From Bacteroidota bacterium (GTDB lineage: Bacteria > Bacteroidota > Bacteroidia > Flavobacteriales > Flavobacteriaceae), in NCBI GenBank assembly GCA_018829465.1, contig JAHJTN010000015.1, positions 1 to 58,094 of the forward strand: a stretch of DNA of 58,094 bases, in the 5' to 3' direction. Numbering within the stretch: the stretch's first letter is position 1; the number at the start of each line of letters is the position of its first letter. Position numbers and translations under genes: made by a program. Positions 17,837 through 25,723 of this stretch are shown piece after piece. The notes beneath the pieces are model-generated. The model saw nothing but the letters and a program-made list of their open reading frames with translations. It was not told the origin of the DNA and did no database searches.

Positions 17837-19327
17837 ATGCAAGTAACCATCTTAGGTTCCGGATTTTCTTCACTCTCTGCTGCTGCCTACCTCGCAAAGT
17901 CGGGTTATAAAGTTGTTTTGCTCGAAAAAAACAACAGCTATGGCGGTCGGGCAAGAAGGTTGCAACGCGACGGTTTTTCTTTTGATATGGGGCCAACATG
18001 GTATTGGATGCCCGATATTTTTGATCGTTTTTTTGCCGATTTTGACAAGAAAACTACCGATTATTACGATTTGCACAAACTAAATCCGGCCTATGAAGTC
18101 TATTTTGATGTCCAGGATTCTGTAGTTATATCAGACAGTATAGAAAAAATAAAAGCAGTCTTTGAATCTTTAGAAACCGGTGCTGCAGAAAAACTAGACG
18201 ATTTTATGCAGATGGCACACGACAATTATGAAATTGCCATCAAAGATTTGGTGTACAGACCCGGAGTCTCTCCTTTAGAGTTGGTTACGCCTGAAACCAT
18301 CAAGAAGTTAGGGCAATTCACCAGCACCATCAGCAAGGAAGTTCGCAAGAGATTTAAAAACCGCAGGTTGATCCAGATACTCGAATTTCCTGTTTTGTTT
18401 TTAGGTGCCAAACCCTCCGACACACCCGCCTTTTACAGTTTTATGAACCAAGCAGATTTTGGTCTCGGTACTTTCCATCCGCAGAAAGGCATGTTTAGCG
18501 TGGTTGAAGCCATGGTAAACTTGTGCAAAAGTTTGGGTGTGGAAATGCATAAAAACGCCGAAGTAAGAGAAATTTTGACAGAAGGAAACAAAGTGTCCGG
18601 TGTTTTGGTAAATAATAATGTGTTTCACACAGATATTTTGCTTTCCGGAGCAGATTACCACCATACCGAAAGCCTTTTGCCTCCATCATTCAGGATGTAT
18701 TCTGAGCAATATTGGAACAAAAAAACTTTTGCACCTTCATCGCTCCTTTTCTATGTGGGCTTCGATAAAAAAATAGAAAATGTGTCGCACCATACACTCT
18801 TTTTTGATGTAGATTTTGACACACATGCACAAGATATTTATGACCATCCCAAATGGCCCGAAAATCCTTTATTCTATGCGAGTTTTCCTTCCAAAACAGA
18901 TGGTTTTTTTGCACCTGTCGGATGTGAAGCTGCTACCTTTCTAATTCCGCTTGCACCCGGTCTTGAAGACAATGCCGAGATGAGAAATGTATTTTTTAAC
19001 AAGATTATGCATCGGTTAGAATTGCTCACTAAACAATCGCTCCGGCAAAATATTATTTTTAAAGAATCGTTCTGTGTCAATGATTTCGTAGAGCAATATC
19101 ACTCCTACAAAGGAAACGCTTACGGCATGGCAAATACCTTGTTTCAAACCGCTTTTTTGAGGCCGAAACTCAAAAGTAAAACCTTAAAAAATATGTATTT
19201 CACAGGTCAACTAACAGTACCCGGACCCGGTGTGCCTCCTGCGCTGATTTCCGGAAAATTGGTTTCCGAACTCATTGTCAAACATCACCCTTTTATTACG
19301 AAAATGCACCAAAGTCTCACAATTTAA
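17837..19327 (+). CDS. crtI: Phytoene desaturase
   Basis: FAD-dependent desaturase that converts phytoene to lycopene. At 496 residues it has the CrtI family length. The N-terminal dinucleotide-binding motif is ILGSGFSSLSAAAYLAKSGY with the acidic end VVLLEKN, followed by GGRARR and FDMGPTWYWMPD. The C-terminal FAD signature is TGQLTVPGPGVPPALISGKL near residues 455-475. It is the first gene of the crtI-crtB-crtZ unit. A regulated promoter lies upstream, and a 390-bp gap with three leader units separates it from crtB. Confidence 0.95.
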   Translation: MQVTILGSGFSSLSAAAYLAKSGYKVVLLEKNNSYGGRARRLQRDGFSFDMGPTWYWMPDIFDRFFADFDKKTTDYYDLHKLNPAYEVYFDVQDSVVISDSIEKIKAVFESLETGAAEKLDDFMQMAHDNYEIAIKDLVYRPGVSPLELVTPETIKKLGQFTSTISKEVRKRFKNRRLIQILEFPVLFLGAKPSDTPAFYSFMNQADFGLGTFHPQKGMFSVVEAMVNLCKSLGVEMHKNAEVREILTEGNKVSGVLVNNNVFHTDILLSGADYHHTESLLPPSFRMYSEQYWNKKTFAPSSLLFYVGFDKKIENVSHHTLFFDVDFDTHAQDIYDHPKWPENPLFYASFPSKTDGFFAPVGCEAATFLIPLAPGLEDNAEMRNVFFNKIMHRLELLTKQSLRQNIIFKESFCVNDFVEQYHSYKGNAYGMANTLFQTAFLRPKLKSKTLKNMYFTGQLTVPGPGVPPALISGKLVSELIVKHHPFITKMHQSLTI

Positions 19328-19405
19328 TGAGCTCGAAAATAAATTAAACCAATCAAAGATAGTAGATTAAATATCCATGCGCATAGCAGTCGAACAGAAA
19401 AAAAT

Positions 19406-19448
19406 GATGATGGTTTTTCATCTGAATTAAAAATAATAAATATAGTAG
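19406..19448 (+). repeat. Decayed fragment of the 90-bp leader element
   Basis: The segment TTCATCTGAATTAAAAATAA followed by a TAGTAG end resembles the last ~40 bases of the intact units (CCATCTGACCGATAAAAA through TAGACAG) and abuts unit 1 in register. GATG at 19406 and CATC at 19419 could still form the base of the hairpin. The core is missing, so it looks like a deletion remnant of a fourth unit. Confidence 0.5.
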
Positions 19449-19717
19449 ATGAAACACCCATGTAAAAGATTGACAGATAGGAGTATGATTATCCTAGGGG
19501 TGTTCCATCTGACCGATAAAAAAAAATAAAATAGACAGATGAAACACCCATGCAAAAGAGTGACACATAGGAGTATGATTATCCTAGGGGTGTTCCATCT
19601 GACCGATAAAAAAAATAAAATAGACAGATGAAACACCCATGTAAAAGATTGATACATAGGAGTATGATTATCCTAGGGGTGTTCCATCTGACCGATAAAA
19701 AAAAATAAAATAGACAG
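19449..19717 (+). promoter_or_regulatory. Three tandem 90-bp hairpin leader elements upstream of crtB
   Basis: The units are 19449-19538, 19539-19627 and 19628-19717, of 90, 89 and 90 bp, almost identical. The last ends on the base before the crtB ATG. In each, GATGAAACACCC and GGGTGTTCCATC pair (one internal mismatch), and an inner TAGGA/TCCTA stem holds a conserved loop. Each unit begins with ATGAAA and contains a short frame of 26-31 codons. A fourth, solitary unit precedes the secreted protein gene at 11948. These fill the crtI-crtB gap and probably act on transcription or translation of crtB. I do not recognise the family with certainty; the Flavobacteria-specific Flavo-1 RNA should be compared. 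Confidence 0.72.
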
Positions 19718-20557
19718 ATGAAATCTTTATTTGACATCGTATCACAAAAAGTCAGCAGGCAGGTGACGCACAGCTACAGCACCTCCTTTTCTTTGGCTAC
19801 AAAACTTTTGGCAGGAAGCATCAGACAAGATATTTACAATATTTATGGTTTTGTCCGGTTGGCTGACGAAATTGTTGATTCTTTTATTGAATACCCACAA
19901 GCCGCGCTCTTTGACGACTTTGAAAAACAATTATACGATGCGCTTCACAAGAGAATAAGCCTGAATCCTGTACTGAACGCTTTCCAGGAAACCTATCACA
20001 AGTACGATTTGGATATAAATGCTGTAGAGGCTTTTATGGCGAGTATGCGTGCAGATCTTTCAAAAAAGATATATGAAGACAGTCAAGAATACCAAAAATA
20101 TATATATGGTTCTGCCGATGTAGTGGGCTTGATGTGTTTAAAAGTTTTTGTAAAAGGCGATGAAGCTTTTTACAATCGGCTTAAGAACAAGGCCGAAAAG
20201 CTCGGCTCTGCTTTTCAAAAGGTAAATTTTTTGAGAGATTTAAAAGCCGACCATGAGTTGCTCAACCGATCCTATTTTCCGAACGTGAATCTGGATAATA
20301 TGGATGAGATGACAAAGGAGAAACTTATTTTGGAAATTGAAGCCGATTTTAGAGACGCCTACCAAGGCATTCTTCAGCTACCTGTTGAAGCCAGGTTGGG
20401 CGTTTACACGGCTTATGTTTACTACCAGAGACTTTTGCGAAAACTCAAAAGAACGCCTTCACATCAAATTAAAACCCGCAGAATACGCGTGCCCAATTAT
20501 GAGAAAATAGGACTCTTGGCACAGAGTTATATGCGTTATCGATTAAATATTTTATAA
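19718..20557 (+). CDS. crtB: Phytoene synthase
   Basis: Condenses two geranylgeranyl diphosphates to phytoene, the first committed carotenoid step. The 279-residue enzyme has the squalene/phytoene synthase fold. It shows HSYSTSFSLATKLL near residue 20, the first Asp-rich motif RLADEIVDSF, and the second signature QKVNFLRDLKAD. A short basic C-terminal region follows. The ATGAAA start sits directly behind three hairpin leader units, and crtZ begins 9 bp after the stop. Confidence 0.95.
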   Translation: MKSLFDIVSQKVSRQVTHSYSTSFSLATKLLAGSIRQDIYNIYGFVRLADEIVDSFIEYPQAALFDDFEKQLYDALHKRISLNPVLNAFQETYHKYDLDINAVEAFMASMRADLSKKIYEDSQEYQKYIYGSADVVGLMCLKVFVKGDEAFYNRLKNKAEKLGSAFQKVNFLRDLKADHELLNRSYFPNVNLDNMDEMTKEKLILEIEADFRDAYQGILQLPVEARLGVYTAYVYYQRLLRKLKRTPSHQIKTRRIRVPNYEKIGLLAQSYMRYRLNIL

Positions 20558-20566
20558 ATTTGACCT

Positions 20567-21016
20567 ATGCAAATAATTGGTTGGATTTTGGTTTTTTTTG
20601 GCGCTTTTGCCGGTATGGAATTTATGGCGTGGTTCACGCACAAATTTGTAATGCACGGTTTTTTATGGTCTTTACACAAAGATCACCATCGCAAAGACCA
20701 CGACTCTTGGTTTGAGCGCAACGATTTTTTCTTTCTCTTCTATGCCGCTGTTAGTATGGTCTGTGTGTTTTTGTGGCACAACCAAGATTGGTGGTATGGT
20801 TTACCTATAGGACTTGGAATTTTTGCTTACGGATTTACCTATTTTATGGTACATGATATTTTTATCCATCAGCGGTTTAAAATTTTTAGGAACGCCAACA
20901 ATCGTTATGCCCGTGCTCTTAGACGTGCACACAAAATTCACCACAAACACCTCGGCAAACACAAAGGCGAATGTTTTGGGATGTTGGTAGTGCCTTTAAA
21001 GTACTTCAAAGATTAA
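20567..21016 (+). CDS. crtZ: Beta-carotene hydroxylase
   Basis: A 149-residue membrane di-iron hydroxylase that adds 3-hydroxyl groups to beta-carotene, giving zeaxanthin. The His boxes are clear: HKFVMH, HKDHH near residues 38-42, and HKIHHKH near residues 124-130. Hydrophobic helices lie at the N-terminus and around residues 55-75 and 80-100. It closes the crtI-crtB-crtZ unit. No lycopene cyclase gene is in the window, although this enzyme needs cyclised carotene as substrate. Confidence 0.93.
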   Translation: MQIIGWILVFFGAFAGMEFMAWFTHKFVMHGFLWSLHKDHHRKDHDSWFERNDFFFLFYAAVSMVCVFLWHNQDWWYGLPIGLGIFAYGFTYFMVHDIFIHQRFKIFRNANNRYARALRRAHKIHHKHLGKHKGECFGMLVVPLKYFKD

Positions 21017-21123
21017 TTTTTTGTTTGTAAGTTACCTGCTCAATTCAAGTCTCGACGTTTTATTTGTTTGTGGCAGCTCATATTTGACATTATTTTTTTA
21101 GCTTAGTCAAAATTTTTTTGACT

Positions 21124-21849
21124 ATGACACCTTTCCTTGCAGAACTTTTAGGTACATTTTTGTTGATTTTGTTTGGCGGTGGTGTCGTTGCCAACGTCAA
21201 TTTAAAAGAAACCTATGCGCATCAATCCGGTTGGATTGTCATTGTTTTTGGTTGGGCAATAGGCGTGTTCGTCGGCGTTTTCGTAGCAGGATCTATTTCG
21301 GGAGCACACCTCAATCCGGCTGTTACTCTGGGTTTGGCTTTGGCAGGTTCCTTCGCATGGTCAATGGTACCGATCTATCTTTTGGCCCAATTGTTAGGTG
21401 CATTTTTGGGTGCTGTTTTGGTGTGGATTCATTTTAAACCCCATTTTCATAAAACTGATGACGCTGCTGCTATCAAAGCGGTTTTTTGCACAGCACCGGC
21501 TATTAAACACAGCTTTCAAAATGTACTCTCAGAAACCATCGGAACTTTTGCGTTGGTTTTCCCCGTTTTTTATATTTCAGGTGCGACCATTGATGGACAG
21601 TCGGCTTCCTTAGGTGCTTTAGATGCTTTGCCGGTAGCTCTGTTGGTTTTGGGTATTGGTTTGTCGTTGGGTGGCACCACGGGCTATGCAATCAATCCTG
21701 CTAGAGATTTGGGTCCTAGAATTGCACATGCACTTTTACCTATCAAAAACAAAGGCACAAATGATTGGAAGTATGCTTGGACACCCATAGTAGGCCCTTT
21801 TTTGGGTGCCTCACTGGCAGCGATGTTGTTTCTTTTTTTGCAAAGCTGA
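21124..21849 (+). CDS. glpF: MIP-family aquaglyceroporin (glycerol facilitator type)
   Basis: A 241-residue channel with six membrane helices and the two half-helix boxes: SGAHLNPAVT near residue 58 and GYAINPARDLGPR near residue 185. The Asp after the second NPAR is the usual mark of glycerol-conducting members rather than strict water channels. The frame opens two codons earlier with TTG, but the ATG at 21124 is preferred. No glycerol kinase or glycerol-3-phosphate dehydrogenase gene lies nearby, so the substrate is inferred from sequence only. Confidence 0.88.
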   Translation: MTPFLAELLGTFLLILFGGGVVANVNLKETYAHQSGWIVIVFGWAIGVFVGVFVAGSISGAHLNPAVTLGLALAGSFAWSMVPIYLLAQLLGAFLGAVLVWIHFKPHFHKTDDAAAIKAVFCTAPAIKHSFQNVLSETIGTFALVFPVFYISGATIDGQSASLGALDALPVALLVLGIGLSLGGTTGYAINPARDLGPRIAHALLPIKNKGTNDWKYAWTPIVGPFLGASLAAMLFLFLQS

Positions 21850-21876
21850 GCGGTTTTTTTATGCAGAGAATTGAGC

Positions 21877-21908
21877 AAAAAAAAACCACGCTACAGTAAC
21901 GTGGTTTT
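21877..21908 (-). terminator. Terminator of the rpmB-rpmG-DUF4295 operon
   Basis: AAAACCACG (21882-21890) pairs with CGTGGTTTT (21900-21908). On the minus strand it is followed by a T run (the A tract from 21877). It lies between the convergent glpF and DUF4295 genes and may weakly serve both. Confidence 0.8.
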
Positions 21909-21930
21909 GAGTTTTGTATGTGAACGGTGG

Positions 21931-22080
21931 TTAGCCTTTCAAAAATTCATCAACTTTTTCGGGAAGCACGATACTTTCCATAAAAATATAGGAACCTGAT
22001 TTGGGTGATTTCACCATTTTAATCGCTTTTGTCAATCTTTTTGAGCCCGTTTGCAGGGTTGCTACTGATTTCTTTGCCAT
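21931..22080 (-). CDS. DUF4295 family small protein
   Basis: A 49-residue basic protein starting MAKKSVATLQTGSKRLTK and ending in a VDEFLKG tail. This matches the DUF4295 family, which in Bacteroidetes is encoded directly after the ribosomal protein genes rpmB and rpmG, as here (9 bp after rpmG). It is likely ribosome-associated, but no function has been shown that I know of. Confidence 0.85.
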   Translation of the reverse strand: MAKKSVATLQTGSKRLTKAIKMVKSPKSGSYIFMESIVLPEKVDEFLKG

Positions 22081-22089
22081 GACCTGATA

Positions 22090-22272
22090 TTATTTAATTT
22101 CTTTATGAACCGTTACTTTTTTAAGAACAGGATTGAATTTTTTCAACTCCAGACGGTCTGGAGTGTTTTTCTTGTTCTTGGTGGTAATGTATCGCGATGT
22201 GCCCGGCATGCCAGAAGCTTTGTGCTCCGTACACTCCATGATAACCTGAATTCTGTTGCCTTTCTTTGCCAT
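22090..22272 (-). CDS. rpmG: 50S ribosomal protein L33
   Basis: A 60-residue L33 with [31 protein letters not shown] and the C-terminal VHKEIK. The paired cysteines of zinc-binding L33 are absent (only Cys14 remains), so it is the zinc-free form. It lies between rpmB and the DUF4295 gene in one operon. Confidence 0.95.
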   Translation of the reverse strand: MAKKGNRIQVIMECTEHKASGMPGTSRYITTKNKKNTPDRLELKKFNPVLKKVTVHKEIK

Positions 22273-22284
22273 GATGCTTTGCGT

Positions 22285-22521
22285 TTATTTGATGAATCCT
22301 TGGGATTTGGCTTTTTTCAAAACGGCAGCTATGCCATTTTTATTGATAGTTTTTAGGGTTGAAGTAGTCACTTTAAGTGTTACCCAACGGTCTTCTTCCG
22401 GAATGTAAAATCTTTTCTTAATGAGGTTGACGTCAAATTTCCTTTTGGTCTTATTCATTGCGTGGGAAACGTTATTTCCCGTCATCGCTTTTTTTCCGGT
22501 CAATTGGCATACTCTAGACAT
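22285..22521 (-). CDS. rpmB: 50S ribosomal protein L28
   Basis: A 78-residue L28 of the large ribosomal subunit. The N-terminus [20 protein letters not shown] is the family signature, followed by [11 protein letters not shown] and [23 protein letters not shown]. It is the first gene of the rpmB-rpmG-DUF4295 operon, with a Bacteroidetes-type promoter upstream. Confidence 0.96.
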   Translation of the reverse strand: MSRVCQLTGKKAMTGNNVSHAMNKTKRKFDVNLIKKRFYIPEEDRWVTLKVTTSTLKTINKNGIAAVLKKAKSQGFIK

Positions 22522-22553
22522 GCGTGTATTTTTACGTTGTTAAAAACAGGGTG

Positions 22554-22586
22554 CAAATTAACGAAATATTTCTCGTATGTGCAAAA
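22554..22586 (-). promoter_or_regulatory. Probable rpmB promoter
   Basis: On the minus strand TTTTG (complement of CAAAA at 22582-22586) is followed after about 21 bp by TAATTTG (complement of CAAATTA at 22554-22560). This is one base short of the TAnnTTTG consensus but typical for ribosomal genes of this group. Confidence 0.5.
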
Positions 22587-22594
22587 TGGTTTTA

Positions 22595-23842
22595 CTACTT
22601 TTTTGAAATTTCTTTTAGAAGCCATTCTAAGGCTTTGTTAACAGCTTTTCCAACCACGCGTTCCCTGTTTTTTCCAAAAGAAAATTTAGCTGATACAACG
22701 CCTGCTTTGCTGGCCATTGCAATGCAAACCGTGCCAACCTCCGCGTCCGAATCGCCCTTGGTTGGCCCGGCGTTACCGGTAGTTGAAATTGCGAAGTCTG
22801 TCGCAAATAATGCACGGGCGTTTACGGCCATTTCTTGGGCAACCTCTTTGCTTACCACACTAAAATTTTCAATGGTTTGCGCTGAAACACCCAAAATTTC
22901 TGTTTTTGCGGAAGTGGCGTAGGTCACCAAGCCTCCTTTAAAAAACCCTGAGGCACCCGGGTGTTTGGTAAAAGAAGTGGCCAGTTGGCCGCCTGTACAA
23001 CTTTCTGCCAAAGACAGTGTTAAGTTTTTTTCACACATCAATCGCGCAATGCGTACTTCCAAACTTTCTTGGTCTTCAAAACCCGCAAAAATATCGGCTA
23101 TCAAAGGTAACAAGGTGTCAATCTGGCGGTTTACGTCCTCTTCAATTTCATTTCCATGTAGACCTTTGGCCGACAACCGCAATCTTACTTTGCCCAAGTT
23201 GGGCAAATAAGCGAGTTTGATATGTGCGGGCAAAGCGTCTTCCCATTTTTCAATGCGTTCGGCAATTGCACTTTCACCAAGCCCGATGGTGAGTATCGTT
23301 TTGTGATAGATGAACGGTCTTTGAAATCTTTTTTGGAGTTTTGGCAACACTTCGTTTTCTACAAGTGCTTTCATTTCATAGGGAACACCGGGCAAAGAAA
23401 TGGTCACATGGCCATTTCTGTCAAACCACATACCCGGGGCTGTACCAAAACGGTTGAAAAGCGCCTCACAAGAGGCAGGTATCCAAGCTTGCCGCCTGTT
23501 CATTTCTGATATAGGTGTGTCAACATAATTGGCAAACAAATGCTCCACATGTGCTAATACTTCCTCGTTCAATGTGAGTGTATCGTCAAAAAACCGGCAA
23601 AAAGTTTGTTTGGTAATGTCGTCTTTGGTTGGGCCTAAACCTCCGGTTGTGATGGTGATGTCACTATTGGCTTTCGCTTTTTCGAGCGCATCCAGTATAT
23701 GTTTTTCACTGTCGTGTACAGAGATGATTTCGTGAACTTCTATCCCGATTTCATTCAGCTTTTGTGCGATATAGGCGGAGTTGGTATCCAAAATTTGCCC
23801 GATGAGTATCTCATCGCCTATAGTAATGAGTGTTGCCTGCAT
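22595..23842 (-). CDS. cinA: CinA-family protein (nicotinamide mononucleotide deamidase)
   Basis: A 415-residue two-domain protein. The N-terminal MoaB/MogA-like domain (residues ~1-170, with TTGGLGPTKDDITK) acts in related proteins as an ADP-ribose or nucleotide pyrophosphatase. The C-terminal CinA domain (LSLAESCTGGQLATSFTKHPGASGFFKGGLVTYA) is the NMN deamidase. It works in pyridine nucleotide recycling. The ATG at 23842 shares one base with the stop of the HPt gene (TGATG), so the genes are translationally coupled. Confidence 0.94.
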   Translation of the reverse strand: MQATLITIGDEILIGQILDTNSAYIAQKLNEIGIEVHEIISVHDSEKHILDALEKAKANSDITITTGGLGPTKDDITKQTFCRFFDDTLTLNEEVLAHVEHLFANYVDTPISEMNRRQAWIPASCEALFNRFGTAPGMWFDRNGHVTISLPGVPYEMKALVENEVLPKLQKRFQRPFIYHKTILTIGLGESAIAERIEKWEDALPAHIKLAYLPNLGKVRLRLSAKGLHGNEIEEDVNRQIDTLLPLIADIFAGFEDQESLEVRIARLMCEKNLTLSLAESCTGGQLATSFTKHPGASGFFKGGLVTYATSAKTEILGVSAQTIENFSVVSKEVAQEMAVNARALFATDFAISTTGNAGPTKGDSDAEVGTVCIAMASKAGVVSAKFSFGKNRERVVGKAVNKALEWLLKEISKK

Positions 23843-24183
23843 CAACGATTAAAATCTGTTCTGAGTTCTTGTAGAATTTGATTGATTCGAGCATTCAGTT
23901 CAGAGAAAGTTTCCTGAATATCGACATTTTTGGTTCCGTCTTCTGTTGTACTCTCCAAAGTAACTGCGTGACCAACCAAACCGGTTTCAAACAAATCCAG
24001 AGTCGGTTTCATCTTGTGGGCGTAGTATTTAATATTGCGAAAATCGGAGTTTAATACTGCCTCTTTCAAATGGTTAAGGTCAGATGGAATTTCTTCTAAA
24101 AAAGCATCGATTAGCGCCAAAACAAAAGTTTCGTCACCAGAAGCCATCTCCCTAATACGGTATAATTTATAATTATTTTCCAT
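23842..24183 (-). CDS. Orphan histidine phosphotransfer (HPt) protein
   Basis: A 113-residue helical HPt domain. The phosphorylatable residue is His56 in KYYAHKMKPTLDLF. Upstream helices include MASGDETFVLALIDAFLEEIPSDL, where the FLEEIP stretch is typical of HPt domains. HPt proteins relay phosphate between hybrid kinases and response regulators. No kinase or receiver gene is adjacent. Both of its ends share one base with a neighbour in TGATG overlaps (FAH-family gene upstream, cinA downstream), so it is made from a metabolic operon. Confidence 0.85.
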   Translation of the reverse strand: MENNYKLYRIREMASGDETFVLALIDAFLEEIPSDLNHLKEAVLNSDFRNIKYYAHKMKPTLDLFETGLVGHAVTLESTTEDGTKNVDIQETFSELNARINQILQELRTDFNR

Positions 24184-24794
24184 CAGATAACCTTTGTTGT
24201 AAACATGAGTTGTTCGTTGATAAAACCTTTTAACACGTCTCCTGCATCCACTTTTCCGACGCCTGCGGGCGTGCCGGTGAAAATGAGGTCTCCTTTTTTG
24301 AGGGTAAAAAAAGTAGATGTGTAACAGATGAGTTCTTCCATTTTCCACAACATCAAGGAAGAATTGCCGTCTTGCACCGTTTCACCATTTTTTTGGAGTG
24401 AAAAAGGAATGTTATTCAGGTCAGCAAAGTTCGATTTTGGAAGAAAATCACCTACCACAGCCGAACTGTCAAAAGCTTTCGATTTTTCCCAGGGCAATCC
24501 TTTGTTTTTGAGTTGATCTTGCAAATCACGCGCGGTGAAGTCGATACCCAAGCCGATTTCGTCAAAATATTGGGATGCAAATTCGGGAGTTATGTGTTTG
24601 CCTGTTTTGCCGATTTTGATGATCAATTCTACTTCGTGGTGTACATTTTCGGAAAAATCCGGAATCACAAAAGGAGATTCGTCATTTAAAACAGCGGTGT
24701 CGGGTTTTAGAAAAATCACAGGTTCTGTAGGCCGTTGGTTGGCGAGTTCGGTAATGTGGTCAGCGTAGTTTCTGCCGATGCAAATAAGTTTCAA
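24183..24794 (-). CDS. Fumarylacetoacetate hydrolase family protein
   Basis: A 203-residue FAH-fold enzyme. Signatures include KLICIGRNYADHITEL at the N-terminus, PVIFLKPDTAVL, the metal-binding HHEVELIIKIGK, GIDFTARDLQDQLK, and FTGTPAGVGKVDAGD at the C-terminus. Members hydrolyse or decarboxylate beta-diketones, acylpyruvates or oxaloacetate; the substrate is open. It is transcribed with the exonuclease gene 4 bp upstream and overlaps the HPt gene by one base. Confidence 0.9.
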   Translation of the reverse strand: MKLICIGRNYADHITELANQRPTEPVIFLKPDTAVLNDESPFVIPDFSENVHHEVELIIKIGKTGKHITPEFASQYFDEIGLGIDFTARDLQDQLKNKGLPWEKSKAFDSSAVVGDFLPKSNFADLNNIPFSLQKNGETVQDGNSSLMLWKMEELICYTSTFFTLKKGDLIFTGTPAGVGKVDAGDVLKGFINEQLMFTTKVI

Positions 24795-24798
24795 AGTA

Positions 24799-25575
24799 TC
24801 AATTTTTGGTGTTTAAACTTCTCAATTTTATGCTTGTGAGTATTTTTTTTGTATAAAGCGGAAAATCAGCATTTTGAATCCATCCGAAATAGCCCGAATC
24901 GGATTCGAGCACATCGGTTACCTTTCGGTTTTTATACTTTCCAAAAGTAAAAAATTCTTCGTTATTTTCGTCATACGCAATGAAACCCGCAAAGTCTGCA
25001 AAACGTTTGTGCTGGCTGAATTCGGAAAGTTGTTTTACGTCATTTTTTAATGCCTCGGGATATCGGTCTATCTGCGCTTTTAAAATTTCATAAGTGGCCA
25101 TGGTATCTGCGGCTGCCGAATGGGCATCGTCTAGGTTTTTCTGACAGTAAAATTTGTAAGCCGCAGAGAGTGTTCGCTGTTCCATTTTGTGAAAAATGAT
25201 TTGCACATCAATGGTACGGGTGTTTTTTAAATCGAAATCCACTTCGGCGCGCAGCATTTCTTCGGCCAAAAGCGGTATGTCAAACCGGTCAGAATTAAAA
25301 CCGGCCAAATCTGAATCTTTAATCATATTCCAAATTGTGCTGCTCAATTCTTTGAAAGTAGGTTCGTTAGCTACCTTTTCGTTTGTGATGCCGTGTATTT
25401 TTACCACTTCTTCCGGAATAGGTATTTCTGGATTCACCAACCAGGTTTTGCTTTCTTTGTTGCCGTTGGGAAATATTTTAAGGATTGATATTTCTACGAT
25501 TCTATCTTGGCTAATCTGTGTTCCGGTTGTTTCCAAATCAAAAAAACAAATCGGCTTGTTGAGTGCTAACTCCAT
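24799..25575 (-). CDS. DEDDh 3'-5' exonuclease (DnaQ/ExoX-like)
   Basis: A 258-residue nuclease. Exo I is CFFDLETTGTQ (Asp and Glu), Exo II is LAGFNSDRFDIPLL, and Exo III is DDAHSAAADTMATY with the His and Asp of the DEDDh set. The C-terminal ~80 residues contain FFTFGKYKNRKVTDVLESDSGYFGWI, a small domain also found after the nuclease domain in ExoX-type proteins. It probably acts in DNA proofreading or repair. It heads the minus-strand run exonuclease, FAH, HPt, cinA. Confidence 0.9.
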   Translation of the reverse strand: MELALNKPICFFDLETTGTQISQDRIVEISILKIFPNGNKESKTWLVNPEIPIPEEVVKIHGITNEKVANEPTFKELSSTIWNMIKDSDLAGFNSDRFDIPLLAEEMLRAEVDFDLKNTRTIDVQIIFHKMEQRTLSAAYKFYCQKNLDDAHSAAADTMATYEILKAQIDRYPEALKNDVKQLSEFSQHKRFADFAGFIAYDENNEEFFTFGKYKNRKVTDVLESDSGYFGWIQNADFPLYTKKILTSIKLRSLNTKN

Positions 25576-25723
25576 GAATTAAATTTTATGTAAAAATAAG
25601 ATATTTTAACACAATGCGAAGTGGTTTGCTTTTTTAATCAAATTTGGTTTGGGTATTAAAGGCATCCAATCGATTATACCTAAAGAACGCCAAAAAGATT
25701 TTATCTTTGTCAAAAATACAGCT

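Noticed and set aside
19449-19717. CRISPR array or minisatellite gene from the ~90-bp repeats
   Set aside because: No spacers and whole units are conserved. The minus-strand frame at 19427-19657 is an artefact of the periodicity.
23842-24348. 168-residue version of the HPt protein
   Set aside because: The first 55 residues are an Arg/His-rich antisense-like stretch inside the FAH-family gene. The ATG at 24183 gives a normal HPt domain and a one-base overlap.
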